This document shows, piece by piece, positions 32,001-44,000 of a stretch of 64,000 nucleotides of DNA. Below the pieces are notes generated by a model. The model searched no databases. It was not told the origin of the DNA and worked only from the letters and a program-made list of their open reading frames with translations. Where the stretch lies: the NCBI GenBank assembly GCA_963921195.1, contig OY992537.1:94942736-95006735 (forward strand), in the 5' to 3' direction. A program made the translations under genes and the position numbers. The stretch comes from Pegoplata infirma. Taxonomy: Eukaryota > Arthropoda > Insecta > Diptera > Anthomyiidae. Numbering within the stretch: the first letter of the stretch is position 1; every line of letters begins with the position of its first letter.

Positions 32001-35000
32001 TTGACCTATATTTGAACCAAGATGATTAGGAAATGATATTTTTCGGCCCGCCCCTTTTTAAGGGCGTGGTTATAGAAAATAATACAAAATAATGACAAAA
32101 GTGTGTGTTTTAGGTGTAAATATCGTAATAAATTAATTTGTAAACATTTGTGTGAAGAAGGAAAAGGTGCTCTGCAACGTCCCCCGCCGAATCCCCCAAC
32201 TTAAAAAACTTCAAAGTTAAATAAAATATTTTTTTATAGCCACTTTTTTTTATTCGTTATTCTCATCGATTAATCGAATAATTTTTTAGATTTAATCGTT
32301 TGATCGAACGAACAAAAACAATTACTTGAATTATTCGAACAAAGTTAAAAGTCGAATAATTGACAACTCTACTTGCTACTCAAATTATTTAAAAAATTAG
32401 ATTAATCGATAATTGAGATTAATGGCAATTTTTTTAATCGTAATCGCGATTATGAAATATCTCGATTATTTGAAAACTCTAATTTGGACCATATGAAAAT
32501 TTTGACCGATATTCAGTTAAATCGGTCTATTTGCAATAAAAATAAACCAATTCCAATAAAATTTAATCTGTGTGTGTTTTCTGAACTAATTAAAGATCTA
32601 ACAAAAGATATATCAAATTGGTCCATGTTTGGACATGGGACCCAATTTCTGCAAAAAACTGGTGTAGGGTATCATATGGTAGGTCTTGAGTGATTGCGAA
32701 AGAGAAAGAAATAACTTTTCATTTCATCAATACAAAGGGAAATGGTATTTTACGCCCCTTTGTCTGATCACGATTTAATTTGGCATATTACACAGTGATC
32801 GAAATTTCCGAATCGGAATGGGATAAAAGCAAATAAAAGTTGACATTTCTCATAACAAAACCCTCAAGACGTTTTTTTTAGTTCAGCGCTAGATTATTTT
32901 TTACACGCATTTAAAGTTAGTGATTTTAAAGCATTTAAAGTTTTTGAGTACTAAACATGTCCTACTTTAGGGGCCCCTGGTAGTGCCCTTATTGGGCCTG
33001 TGGGGTCCAGCGTCCAAACTTAAACTGGAAATTACGTTATCTATAACCGGTATGAATTTCGCTGCAATAAGTCCCCTACCTGATTAGCAAAATTATTAAA
33101 AATAATCCACTGCACAGAAAAAATTTTAAACGAATTTCAATCAACAAAAACGCGGATTCAATAAATTTTTTGATTGAAATTCCTTCAATTAAAAAAGTGA
33201 TTTTTTTTTTGAATTAATCTATTTAAATAATTGAATATTATTTGGCCGAAAAACACAAATGTGCTTTCAAAGATAAAATAAAAAATTCAGCGAATGTTGC
33301 GGATATATTTTTCAGGTGAATGCCAATGTTTTAAGTCCTGTTATCATGATTAAAATATGAATGAAAAAAAAAAACGTCTATTTTCAGCTTAGGGAATCGA
33401 TATAGCTGTATCGCCGATTTATCATTTTGGTGATGTTCCGGCGATAGATACAAATCTATTATTTTTTGTTTATACGATTATCTGGCGATATTGCCCTTTT
33501 ATCACGAAGATGAATCGTTTTCGTATCGCCGGGATGTATTGCCGTCGGGTAACAGTTTCTCCCGAAAGGTGTATCGCCGACGATACGAATTCGATAATTG
33601 CCGCAATAACATTTATCGTATCGGCAATACGACCGGCAAATCGATGTCGTATCGTTTTGTTTGCAGGGATTGATTGACTCATTTAAATTTTGTTGATCAA
33701 CAATTTTTTGTGTGTGTGCACCGTTGCGTATAATTGTTATTTAAAGGCAATGACAAAATTAAGCATATGCCTTATACAATTTTCAAGCAATTATTATAAT
33801 AATTATAAAAAAAAGTTCACCAACTTCAAATGCGTGTAAAAAAAAATTTAGCGCTGAACTAAAAAGAGCCATGCGGGTTTTGTTATAGAATTTGTCAACT
33901 TTCATTTAACAACTTTCACAAGCAATTGCTTGTGGTTTCATCCATTCTAATTTTGTTTGTAGCACTGTGTAATTAGTGCTCGGTTAGTACTAGCTGTGGT
34001 GAAATTTTCATCAAAATCGGTCCTCAGTGGTACAGGGTATAATGACTTTGTGCTGATGTTTGTAACTACCCGAAATATTAGTTCAAGTCATTCTAACGAT
34101 TTCCGTCCATCTACCCGTCCATTTAAACATTGTAAACACGATACAGGTCGCAATTATTATTCGACTTGGCTGAAATTTGAAACTTAACCTTCGTTTGTCC
34201 TAAAAAAATCGGGCCATGTTTAGACCCAGCCCCATACAGGTCCGCTTTTTGCACAAATGACTCTACTAACCTAACTTAAATGGATTTGGCAGGTAAACAT
34301 GATTTGTGTTTAGGTTAGGTTAGGTTGTAAGTGGCTGCTGACGTTTTACGTCAACACACGTAGACTCTGATGTCCATTGTGATACCACGGGACCGTAATA
34401 GGTTTCCCTACTAGTCCCTGTCGTTAAACCATTTTGAGCTTCTTATAAAACTCCTTAGATTTTGAATTTTGACATCCAGTAAATCAGAAAGATCGTACAG
34501 CTCCCTAGATCCCAGTGAAGCAAGTCTCTGACCAGAAAGTGCCGGGCAATGGCAAATAAAGTGTTCGATAGTTTCCAACTCCTCTTCATCCATGCAACTT
34601 CGGCAAAAGTCATTCGACGGCACATTTAACCGCTCTGCGTGCTTCCCTATAAGACAGTGTCCGGTAATTATAGAAACCACCGTCGAAATCTCTCCTCTTG
34701 GAAGCGATATCAGCTCACTTGTGCGCCCCTGATTAAGAGAAGGCCAAATCAGTCGTGTTGTCTCACACGTCCATCCATTTGCCCATCTTTGATTAGTCTC
34801 CGTCGCAGAACAAAGCCGTAGGTTTTGCTTGCAAGTTTCTAGAGGCATACCAACACATTCCAATTCTGTTGGAACCTGTAAGGTAGTTCCTAGTCTTGCA
34901 AGCTCATCGGCTTTGCAATTCCCTGGAATGTTTCTGTGCCCTGGGACCCATATGAGTCGTATGTTAAACTGCTTGGCCATCTCATTTAAAGACGTGCGGC

Positions 35001-38000
35001 AGTTAAGGGCAGATCTTGTTTTCAGAAACATTGAATCCAGGGACTTGACCGCAGCTTGACTATCAGTATAGATGTTGACTGCGGTTGTAGACAAGACATT
35101 GCAGCTCAACCAGTCAGCCACTTCTTTTATTGCCAGCATCTCTGCCTGGTAAACACTGCAATGATCTGGCAATCTTCGAGCCAGGCTCAATCCAAGCTCC
35201 TCCGAATAGACTCCAAAGCCCACCCGTTCGTGCAGCCTCGATCCATCTGTGTAAAAATTTATGGTGGCTCCACTACCCGGAATGCCCCCATCCAAGACTC
35301 CCTGGATGGTATCATAGTGGTAAAGTGGCGCTCAAAGAGGCTCAAAGAGGGAGCACAGTCCACATTTTGTGGTATTGTTATCTTCTTCAAGATCGCGCTA
35401 TGGCCACAATCGCTGCTCCTCCATTGCAGCGTGCTATTAAGTCGAATTGCCGACGCAGCCGCATACTGCCTACCCAATATGTCCAACGGTATCAGGTGAA
35501 GGGGGATTTCTAATGCAGCCGTAGGTGTAGTACGAAGGGCACCAGTGATGCACATCGACCCATTCTCTGTACCTTCGTGATAAAGACACAGTTCGCTTTT
35601 GTTTCTAAAGCAGGCCACCAGACAATGATTCCATACAGCAAAATTGGACGCACCACTGCTGTATAGATCCAATGAACGACTTGAGGGCTAAAACCCCCAT
35701 CGTTTTCCAATGGCCCTTTTACAGGAATACAAAGCAATCGTTGCTTTTCTCACCCGTTCCTCAATATTACGCCTGAAATTTAGCTTCCTATCTAGAAATA
35801 CTCCAAGATACTTGGCTCCATCTGAGAAGGTGATTTCAGTACCGTCCAGAGAAATAGGATCAAAAGCAGGAATCTTATTTTTCCTTGTAAACAAAACAAG
35901 CTCTGTTTTACTAGGATTAACTCCTAGACCATAGTCTCTTGCCCATTTAAACATATCTTTCAGAGAACCCTGAAGAATGTCCCGCAATGTTGGCAGATGC
36001 TTCCCCTTTACCGCTATCGCGACATCGTCAGCATATGCGACAACATGACAACCACGTGCTTCTAGAGATAGTAGCATTGAATTCAGTGCCAGGTTCCAAA
36101 GAAGCGGCGAATGAACACCTCCTTGTGGTGTGCCCCTATTGACAAACCGAGATATGACGGACGCTCCCAATTCAGACGTTATACGTCTATTGGCAAGTAG
36201 GTTTTCCACCATTAAAACGATTTCACGCTTTACTCCCAGACCAGAAAATGCCAATATTATCGATTCTGGGATGACATTATTAAAAGCCCCCTCAATATCA
36301 AGAAAGGCCACCATAGTGTACTCCTTTACCGAAAGCGATCTCTCGATGGTACCAACGAGCTCATGAAGAGCTGTTTCCGTTGATCGTCCCTTGCTGTATG
36401 CATGTTGCTTTGTCGAAAGCAACCTCGGGTCAACCACTCCACGCAAATATGAGTCTATCATTCGTTCCATTGTCTTTAACAAAAAAGAAGACAGACTAAT
36501 TGGTCTGAAATCCTTTGGAGCTGTGTGGGAACTTTTCCCAGCCTTCGGGATAAAGACGACTCTGGTATCCCTCCATTTTAAAGGAATATACAACCAGTTG
36601 ATGCATGCTGTGTATAGATTATACAGCAACGGGGCTATATAGTCCAACACTTGCTGCAACTCTGCCGGGATTATACCATCAGGTCCCGGGGATTTATAGG
36701 GCCTGAAGCTTTTTATCGCCCAGATTAATGTTGGCATATTTATTATTTCCGAAGCAATTTCAGATGCTTGGGCGTCAGAACGTTCCAAAGCTTGAAACGG
36801 CGTCATGGAATTGCCCGGAAAATGCGTGTTTAAAAGGAGATCCAGCGACTCTCCACTGGAGGAAGACCACACCCCATTTGGATCTTTCAGGTATCCCAGG
36901 GTGCAAGGAGAAGAAGCCAGAACCTTGCGCAGCCTGGATGCCTCAGAAACGTCTTCTATGTTTCCACAGAAGTTTTTCCAAGAATCACATTTTGCATTTC
37001 GATCATCCGACCAATCCGCCCACCCCCCCAAAGGACCATTTTTAAACAAGTTGTCAGTAAAAACCTGAAAATGTTCCACTAAGGAGTTTTTGAAGGATAC
37101 TAAAAATGGGGTCCTTTACTGATATTTTAAGCGTTACTCGCGGAATGACCAATTCAGAATACCCCCTTATTTAATACTTACACAGTGTTGTCGCACTTGA
37201 TCCATAAGTAAAAACAGTATTATATCGACGATAAAGAGCATCTGAATAACCCTTGGCCACATACATCATTTGATCATAATGTTCAGGAAGTTCTGTATCG
37301 GTATGACCCCAGGGTGATAATACATATTGACCATATGAATGTAGAGAAATATAAATTCTAATAGAATCTTCTGGTATAGTTGTATTAATAAATTGTAACA
37401 TTTGTTTAATTTCAGGATCAGATTCAGCATAGGGTCCGGCATAGGTTTCTGAACAAGGATCAGAAGAAGCACCAGTTACTAAAAATAGTAAGTGGATTTT
37501 TTTTAAATATCGTTTTCAATTTGAAACTTGTCAATTACTTACACATCCATAAGAAATCAAAATTACGATTCAAATCAGTACCAATACAAGCGCCAGTCGG
37601 ATCAGATGGTAATCTAGATTTGCGCCACATACGATTCTAAAACAGTTATAAAGATTAATAAAATTAGTATAATTTTAAAATTTAATTGCAATATGTTTTT
37701 GTTGATATTTTGATACTTCTATCGATTAAATGGTTATAATTAAATAATTTTATTATCATATAATCTTATCAAAAATACTTGTTAGTACAGGTAACCACCG
37801 ATTAACGCGTCACTTTTAAAAAAGTGTTGTTTGACTAAAAAACATTGAACAAATATCGTTCCAAGACTGATTGTGAGTTAAAAACCTCAAAAAATGCATT
37901 TCAAATTTTTTCTATACCATTCATTTGCATAATCTGTGGGCTACCTGGATTCTAATTATCGGAGTCGATGCCGATCGAAATTCTACTCAAACGTGCGATT

Positions 38001-41000
38001 TTTCAATTTTTCTGTATGCCTAAAAATATGCTTTGATAAATACAAAGTTTTCACCTGTTTTTTATCAACACCTAAACATAAAAACATAAACAAGAATTAA
38101 AAAAGCTTTTAATTAAAGCATAATTTTAGGCATAAAGGAAAATTTTAAAATTTCACGTTCGACTAGAATTTTTATCGCCATTGACTCCGAGAATTATCCC
38201 TCTGTATTCTTTCACTTACCACTTCATGAGAATACACAAAACCATCAACATTCAATACCGGTATTATCCACCAATCAACACTTTCCGCCATTTTTCGTAC
38301 ACCAGGATTACGTGACACCAACAATTCATCGATTATATAGGTTATGGTAGCCGAGGTAATCCATTCTCGTGCATGTATATTTGATTCAATAAATACAGCT
38401 TTATTACCCGACTTATAGGAAATTTTAATACCCTTTATCAAACGTCCCTCATAGGATGTACCAATAGTGAATGGGGTAACAATGCCGGGATAACGCTCAA
38501 CAATTAAATCTATCCATTCATTAATTTCATCTAGTGTATGAAAATTTTCCCAGTCCAATGTGGAGGATGATCTTGTTTTAGGTTCTTCGGCATCAATGAG
38601 ACTAAAAGGAAAATTTGAAAAATTACACTCAGAATTAAAACTAATTAAAAAATGGGGAAATTAACTAAATCCGAGGAAAATTGATAATGATTTAGCTCCA
38701 TTGCCATGTATTTCTACTTTTTAGTCCAGATAAATGGGAAAAAATTTTCAATTTTTTAGTTAAATTTAGTTAAAGTTAGTTTTAGTTAAAAACAAGAGAG
38801 AGTTTTAAATTCGGCTGTGCCGAATCTTTTATACCCTCCAAATTGTCAAAAAAAATTGTCAGGGGCGTTTTTTTTGGGGGGGGGGGGGGTGTGATGGGGT
38901 CAGTGGGGGACGTTGAGAGCACCTTCTTATCGCGATAAATATACCAAATGTTTCATTTATTTAACAAAAATACAAAAAAAACATTAACAAAAAGTGTATT
39001 TTTTCAGAGGTTGGTTCAGTTCTTCAAGGGGAAAATTTTTTCCCCCTAGTCCGATTTAGCCCATTTCTGAACTTAACCTACCTAGGCCCATAAGACATAT
39101 TTGTGCCAAACTTCAGGAGTCTAACTGTTTTATTTTGGACTGCATTGTGATATCTACAGACAGACGGACGGACAGACGGACGAACGGACGCACGGAAAGG
39201 CGGACATTCACAGGATGCCTTAGAATCCATCATGGATCAATAATATATATACTTTATGGGGTCCCCGATCGAAATTTCGATGCGTTACAAACGGAATGAC
39301 AAAGTGAGTATACCCCCATACTGTGGTTGGAGGGTATAAAAAAATAAATTTAGTTAAAAATCGATATGTCTGGCCCTGTATGCATTGTGGTAAACCGTTA
39401 CTATCCATAGAAAAACTGCAATGAGTTTGTTTTAATAAGTTATAATTAAGTAAAATTTTTTTATTGTTTTATGAGCGCACGCTCCTGGGGCACATTCGCC
39501 AGATTAAGGTTGGGGCAGTTTTGTCGGCAAATGTACCCCATGGGGCACATTAGCCGACGACGGATGTACCCCATGGGGTACATACGCCACGTAAAATGGA
39601 GGTAATTTGACCGGCTAAAGTGCCCTATGGGGTTGATACGCCACTTAGAATAGGGTAGTTTGCTGGCGAATGTGCCCCATGTGTATTTTGGGTTTGTTTG
39701 AATAAGATTATGTTTTTTTAATAAAATTATGTTTTTAATAACAACACTTTCAAAAAATGATATTGTTAACGAATTTCTAGAAATTTTATTTTTTGGCGAT
39801 TGTGCCCCACCAGCTTGGTGCATGTGCCCCATGGATGGGGCACTTTCGCCAATTTGGGTTGCCTTAAAAATGTAAAAAAAATAGAAGCCAAACGAATAAA
39901 TTTAATATGGAGTATACATTTTAAAGCTAAAATGTGTAGCTTCTTAAATTAACAAGAATTTAGGAAAAACGTCCACTGGTTTAGGGTTTACAGCACTTCA
40001 AAAAAAAAAGTGGCGAATGTGCCCCTCTCTACCCTACTAACATTTTCAAAAATGAGATTTTGATTTTAAAACTTAAAAATTGCATATTAGAGCACTTTTA
40101 AAAATTTCGACTTAAAAGTGATTATGAGTTGAACGGTATGGTTGAAAGTGGGTATAGACCAATGGTTCCCAACCTGTTTTGCGCCATGCCCTACTTTTAA
40201 GTTAAAAAAAAACTACAATGTCCTCCCCCTCAGTCATGAATTTTTTTTTGAAAATTAAAAAATTCTTGCAATACATTATTTTTATAAATTTTGGCATGCT
40301 GAATACGAATTTCCGAAATCGGTAGGCCGGTTTTTGAGATGGCGACATTTGAAATTTGCCAAAAAATTTTCAAAATGGCGGTTTTTTCTACGTTCAAGAT
40401 TTTTTTTTTTTTTAAAAAAACTTAAAATTTTTTCATAAAGACTGAGACAAACATTCATTTAAACGAAATTTGAACCAAATCAGAGCATTTTAACTAATGG
40501 CGCCCTTTGATCTATTTTAGGAGTTTTTAATGAAATCTTTCTAAAAAACCAAAACTTTGATCGAAGGGTTAAACAAAGGTTTCGTTACTTTACTAGATTT
40601 TTTGTTACCTCCATTTTTACGAGAATTCCTAGTGAAAATTAAGCTTTTTACCAATAAAATTGTTAATTTACAAATTTTTTGGCGCAATTAAACTTACAAG
40701 GAAATCTTGTGAATTTACTAGATTTTTTTGCAAAAAAAAAAAACTTAGAAATTTGTAAAATTACAAAAAAAAAAATTTAAATTTCGATCGAAAATTTTTT
40801 GATTAAAAACAAGGGAAACTGTTAAATATTGGTAAAATGGGATTACGAGACTTTTTCTAGTAGTTTCACTAGGTTTTTTTTTGTGTAATAATTTCATTTA
40901 ATTTCATTAAAGCAAAGAAAAAATTTTATAATATTATGCCAATTTGAACTAAAAAATGGGAAAATTTTTATTTCAATTAAGTTCATACACATTTGAGGAC

Positions 41001-44000
41001 CCGATTGGGTGAAGACCCCATTGGGTGAAGACCCCATTGGGTGAAGACCCGATAAGTTCAGACCCCTATGGGCCCAAACCTAGTTTGGTTCCTTAAGAAT
41101 TGTCATAGTTTTTGATCCAAAATTTTTGTCCATTTCGCTCTACCTTGCTTAGTTTTTAAGATACGTGAATTTAGGGGACCACTGTGGTCTTAAGAATTTT
41201 AAAAACTCGATAACTTTAAAATTATTACTTGGAGAGCTTTTGGGTACTTGGCGGTCTTGTTCTCCGTGTTAATAGCTACAAAAGCTTTTCGAACTTTTTG
41301 ATGTGTTGGCAATATTTACCGAGATATGAGCATTTAACAATTTTCGGGAATGCCAACTTTTTTAAATCTGAAGTTAGGTCCTATTGGGGTCCGCACATGT
41401 GAAGAGGACCAGCGATACTATAGGAATCCAAAGCAGCAAAAATGGCCTCCATTTTGCTCTATCTGGCTTAGTTTACGAGATATCGCCATTTTAAGTTGTT
41501 AAAAACAAATAATTTCGCGAGTTATAAAAATTTTACTAAAATAGTGGAAAAAACTTCCTTAAATCTAAGAAAAATTAACAATCCACTTTTTTGTTAATTT
41601 TTCAATAGCGTTAGTTTTCTTTCCTATTTTGACACGATTTCTCAGCATTTATTGTTTTTTTTTTCAAAAATTATATATACATTCGAACCCGGTTATAACG
41701 ACCTCCGGGGCCAGTAAGAATAGTTGGTTATAAGCAAAGTTCGCTATAACCGGGGTATATTTTATATCAACCATTTTTATTTCCAAAAAAAAATAGGTCC
41801 AACTTCATTTCATTTGATGTTTTTTTCATAAATAAACTACTTATCAAGAAGAAAACATTAACCTTCAAATTCATAAAAGTTACAAGAGGTTTATAAAAGG
41901 TTTATAAAGAAAATTTTGTATGGAAATTCGACCAATAAACCTGTTATTAAACGCTTTTGTTTTTTATGAATTTGGACGTAAAAATATAAATAAATTCTTT
42001 AAAAACTATAATATTAACCAAAAATTTCTAACTTTTTGTGAGTTTGGTAAACATGATTGCCCCACATTTCAAAATACTAATGGGAGTTCGTTATAAAAAG
42101 GAAAATACACAAGAAATTGTATTCGTGGGACCATAATAAGCAGTTCGTTTTAACCGAGCATTCGTTTTAACCGAGTTCGTTATAAAAGAAGTATTTTGTG
42201 TGAAAATTGATGCTAAAACGTCGGGACTTTAGAATTAGTTCGTTATAACCGAGAATTCGTTATAACCGAGTTCGTTATAACCGAGTTTGACTGTATTTTT
42301 TAATTTGTAATATTTAAATAATTACACTGTGCTCCTCGAATTTGACACTTTCTTTTTAACAAGCTGGTCACCCTACTGGTAAAGTTAATTCGAGTACGCT
42401 GAATTCAATGGTGCTAGCCGTTTTTCGAAGTTAGCGCTCATATTCGCGATATTCGCAATTTAAAATGTTCATGCTCAAGTATAATAAAAACGATATTTTT
42501 TAACTTTTGCGATAATTTTTAAATTTAAAACCATTCAAGTCTGTTAAACTAACATAACAAACCATAATACCGTGAATTTTTTCGCGAAAAAAATTTTTGT
42601 TCGCGAAAAATCTTTATTTTTGTGAAAAAATTGGTTCAATAATAATATTTTTAGTTTGATTTGAATTTACGACAGCCGTCTGATAAAGCTAGTTCGTGTA
42701 CACTAAATCCCATTGTAATATCACTTTTTTTCAAAGTTAGCGTATGTATTAGCGATATTTGCGATTAATTTTTTTTTATTTTTAAGTAAAAAAAAACTAT
42801 TTTTTAATATTATTTAGACAATTGCTGAATGTTTATTATCTAAACTCTATTGAATATTCAAAAAAAAAAAAAATATTCGCGGAAATTTTTTTTCGCGAAA
42901 TTTTTTTTCCAAATTTTTTTTATTTTGCTATTAATTTATGAAAATGAGTAGAACACAATACATAACAGACACAACATTTAAAAAAAAATAAAAAATTTCG
43001 CGGAAAATTTTTTTTTCGCAAAAAAGTACACTGTATTTTCTAAATTTAGATTTAAAAACTATCCCAAAAGCATAAACATTTAATTTTTGTGGTACATAGG
43101 TTTTACAATTTTAAATCGCGAATATCGCGAATACTAGCGCTAACTTCGAAAAACGGCTAGCGCTATAGAATTTCAATGAAAACCAAAACGATTCGCTCAC
43201 GAACTGTTAAACAAAAACAAAAATTGACCAATTGAACTAGAAGAACGAACAACAGACATGACCAAAATGATTCGATTATGAACTGTTGAACGAAAACAAT
43301 AAATGACCGATTGAACTAGATGAACGAACTAGGTCTTTTATCTGAAATGACAAAAAATTAGTGCTCACTCTATTGAACGATTAAGCACAAATCTAACAAA
43401 TTCAAATAATATACTACAATAAATAGAATAAATATCCAACAATTTTAGCTAGAACAACGCAATTTGTGTAAATTTACTTAATTTATACACTAAAAAAAAA
43501 CTTGTAAAATTACAAGAAAAACTTGTAACTTTTTTTTGTTTGCTACCTCCTTTTGTAAAATTATCTTGAAAAATTGTAAAATTACAAAAAAAATTGTAAA
43601 ATTACAAAAAAAAAATGTAAATTTCGATTTGTTAAAGAACAAGGAAAACTGTCAAATATTGGTAAAATGGGATTACGAGACTTTTACTAGTAATTTGACA
43701 AAGTTTTTTTTTGTGTGTAGTAGGAAACTGAAATCATTTTAATTATCTTGGACTAATTAATAAATTTATATGAAAACAAAAATTATAATTACCTCTGAAC
43801 ATTATTGATTTTTACTTCATAATTAATATTTAGTTTTTCCAAAATATTTTCAAATTTATGTTGTAGCTCAGGTTTAACCATTACATCACTAGTTTCTCCA
43901 AAATTATGAATTTCACTCCAAAAATCAAGCTAAATAATTAACAAAAAGTTTAAAAGACACATTTTAATTAATTTCCTATATCTTAAATTCACTTTATTTT

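Larger units (their letters stand above)
29209..37181 (-). other. intron 5 of the - carboxypeptidase (8 kb, repeat-filled)
   Basis: Bounded by GTAAGT (37181) and CAG (29211-29209). In coordinate order it contains: GTGGGTGTG/GGGGCGG fragments near 29280-29370, the CTAGCTGGACCCGG-type repeat (29450-29720), GATACAGGTCGC repeat (29930-30170), the ACACTCAAAA repeat (30173-31353), an hAT element (31531-32371), a TA-flanked element (32791-33969), another GATACAGGTCGC piece (34020-34240), the LINE (34311-37079) and an ATACCCTCC end fragment (37085-37170). No further exon of the host gene is needed or seen. Confidence 0.7.
38602..43792 (-). other. intron 2 of the - carboxypeptidase (5.2 kb)
   Basis: Bounded by GTAATT (43792) and CTTTTAG (38602). 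It contains an ATACCCTCC element (38797-39345), a GGGGCACATTCGCCA element (39487-40025), repeats at 40590-40890 and 40980-41500, a CGGTTATAACGA element (41680-42293), an inverted repeat with TAGCCGTTTTTCGAAG (42414-43165) and a small repeat at 43488-43720. No additional exon recognised. Confidence 0.7.

Noticed and set aside
33470..33682. Overlapping open frames on both strands
   Set aside because: Both arise from GTATCGCCG palindromic words; no protein features.
34308..34330. TTAGGTTAGGTTAGG resembling the insect telomere repeat
   Set aside because: It is the 3' tail of the LINE copy read on -, only three units long, and flies lack TTAGG telomeres.
35056..35513. + strand frames of 147 and 127 codons
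   Set aside because: Antisense shadows of the LINE RNase H region, which has recognisable motifs on -.
38172..38220. Extension of carboxypeptidase exon 3 through ...SERIQRDNSRSQWR
   Set aside because: A GTAAGT donor after SHEV and the continuing exon NRMWRKSR at 37636 explain the sequence better; the read-through ends in a stop and lacks the conserved WRK motif.
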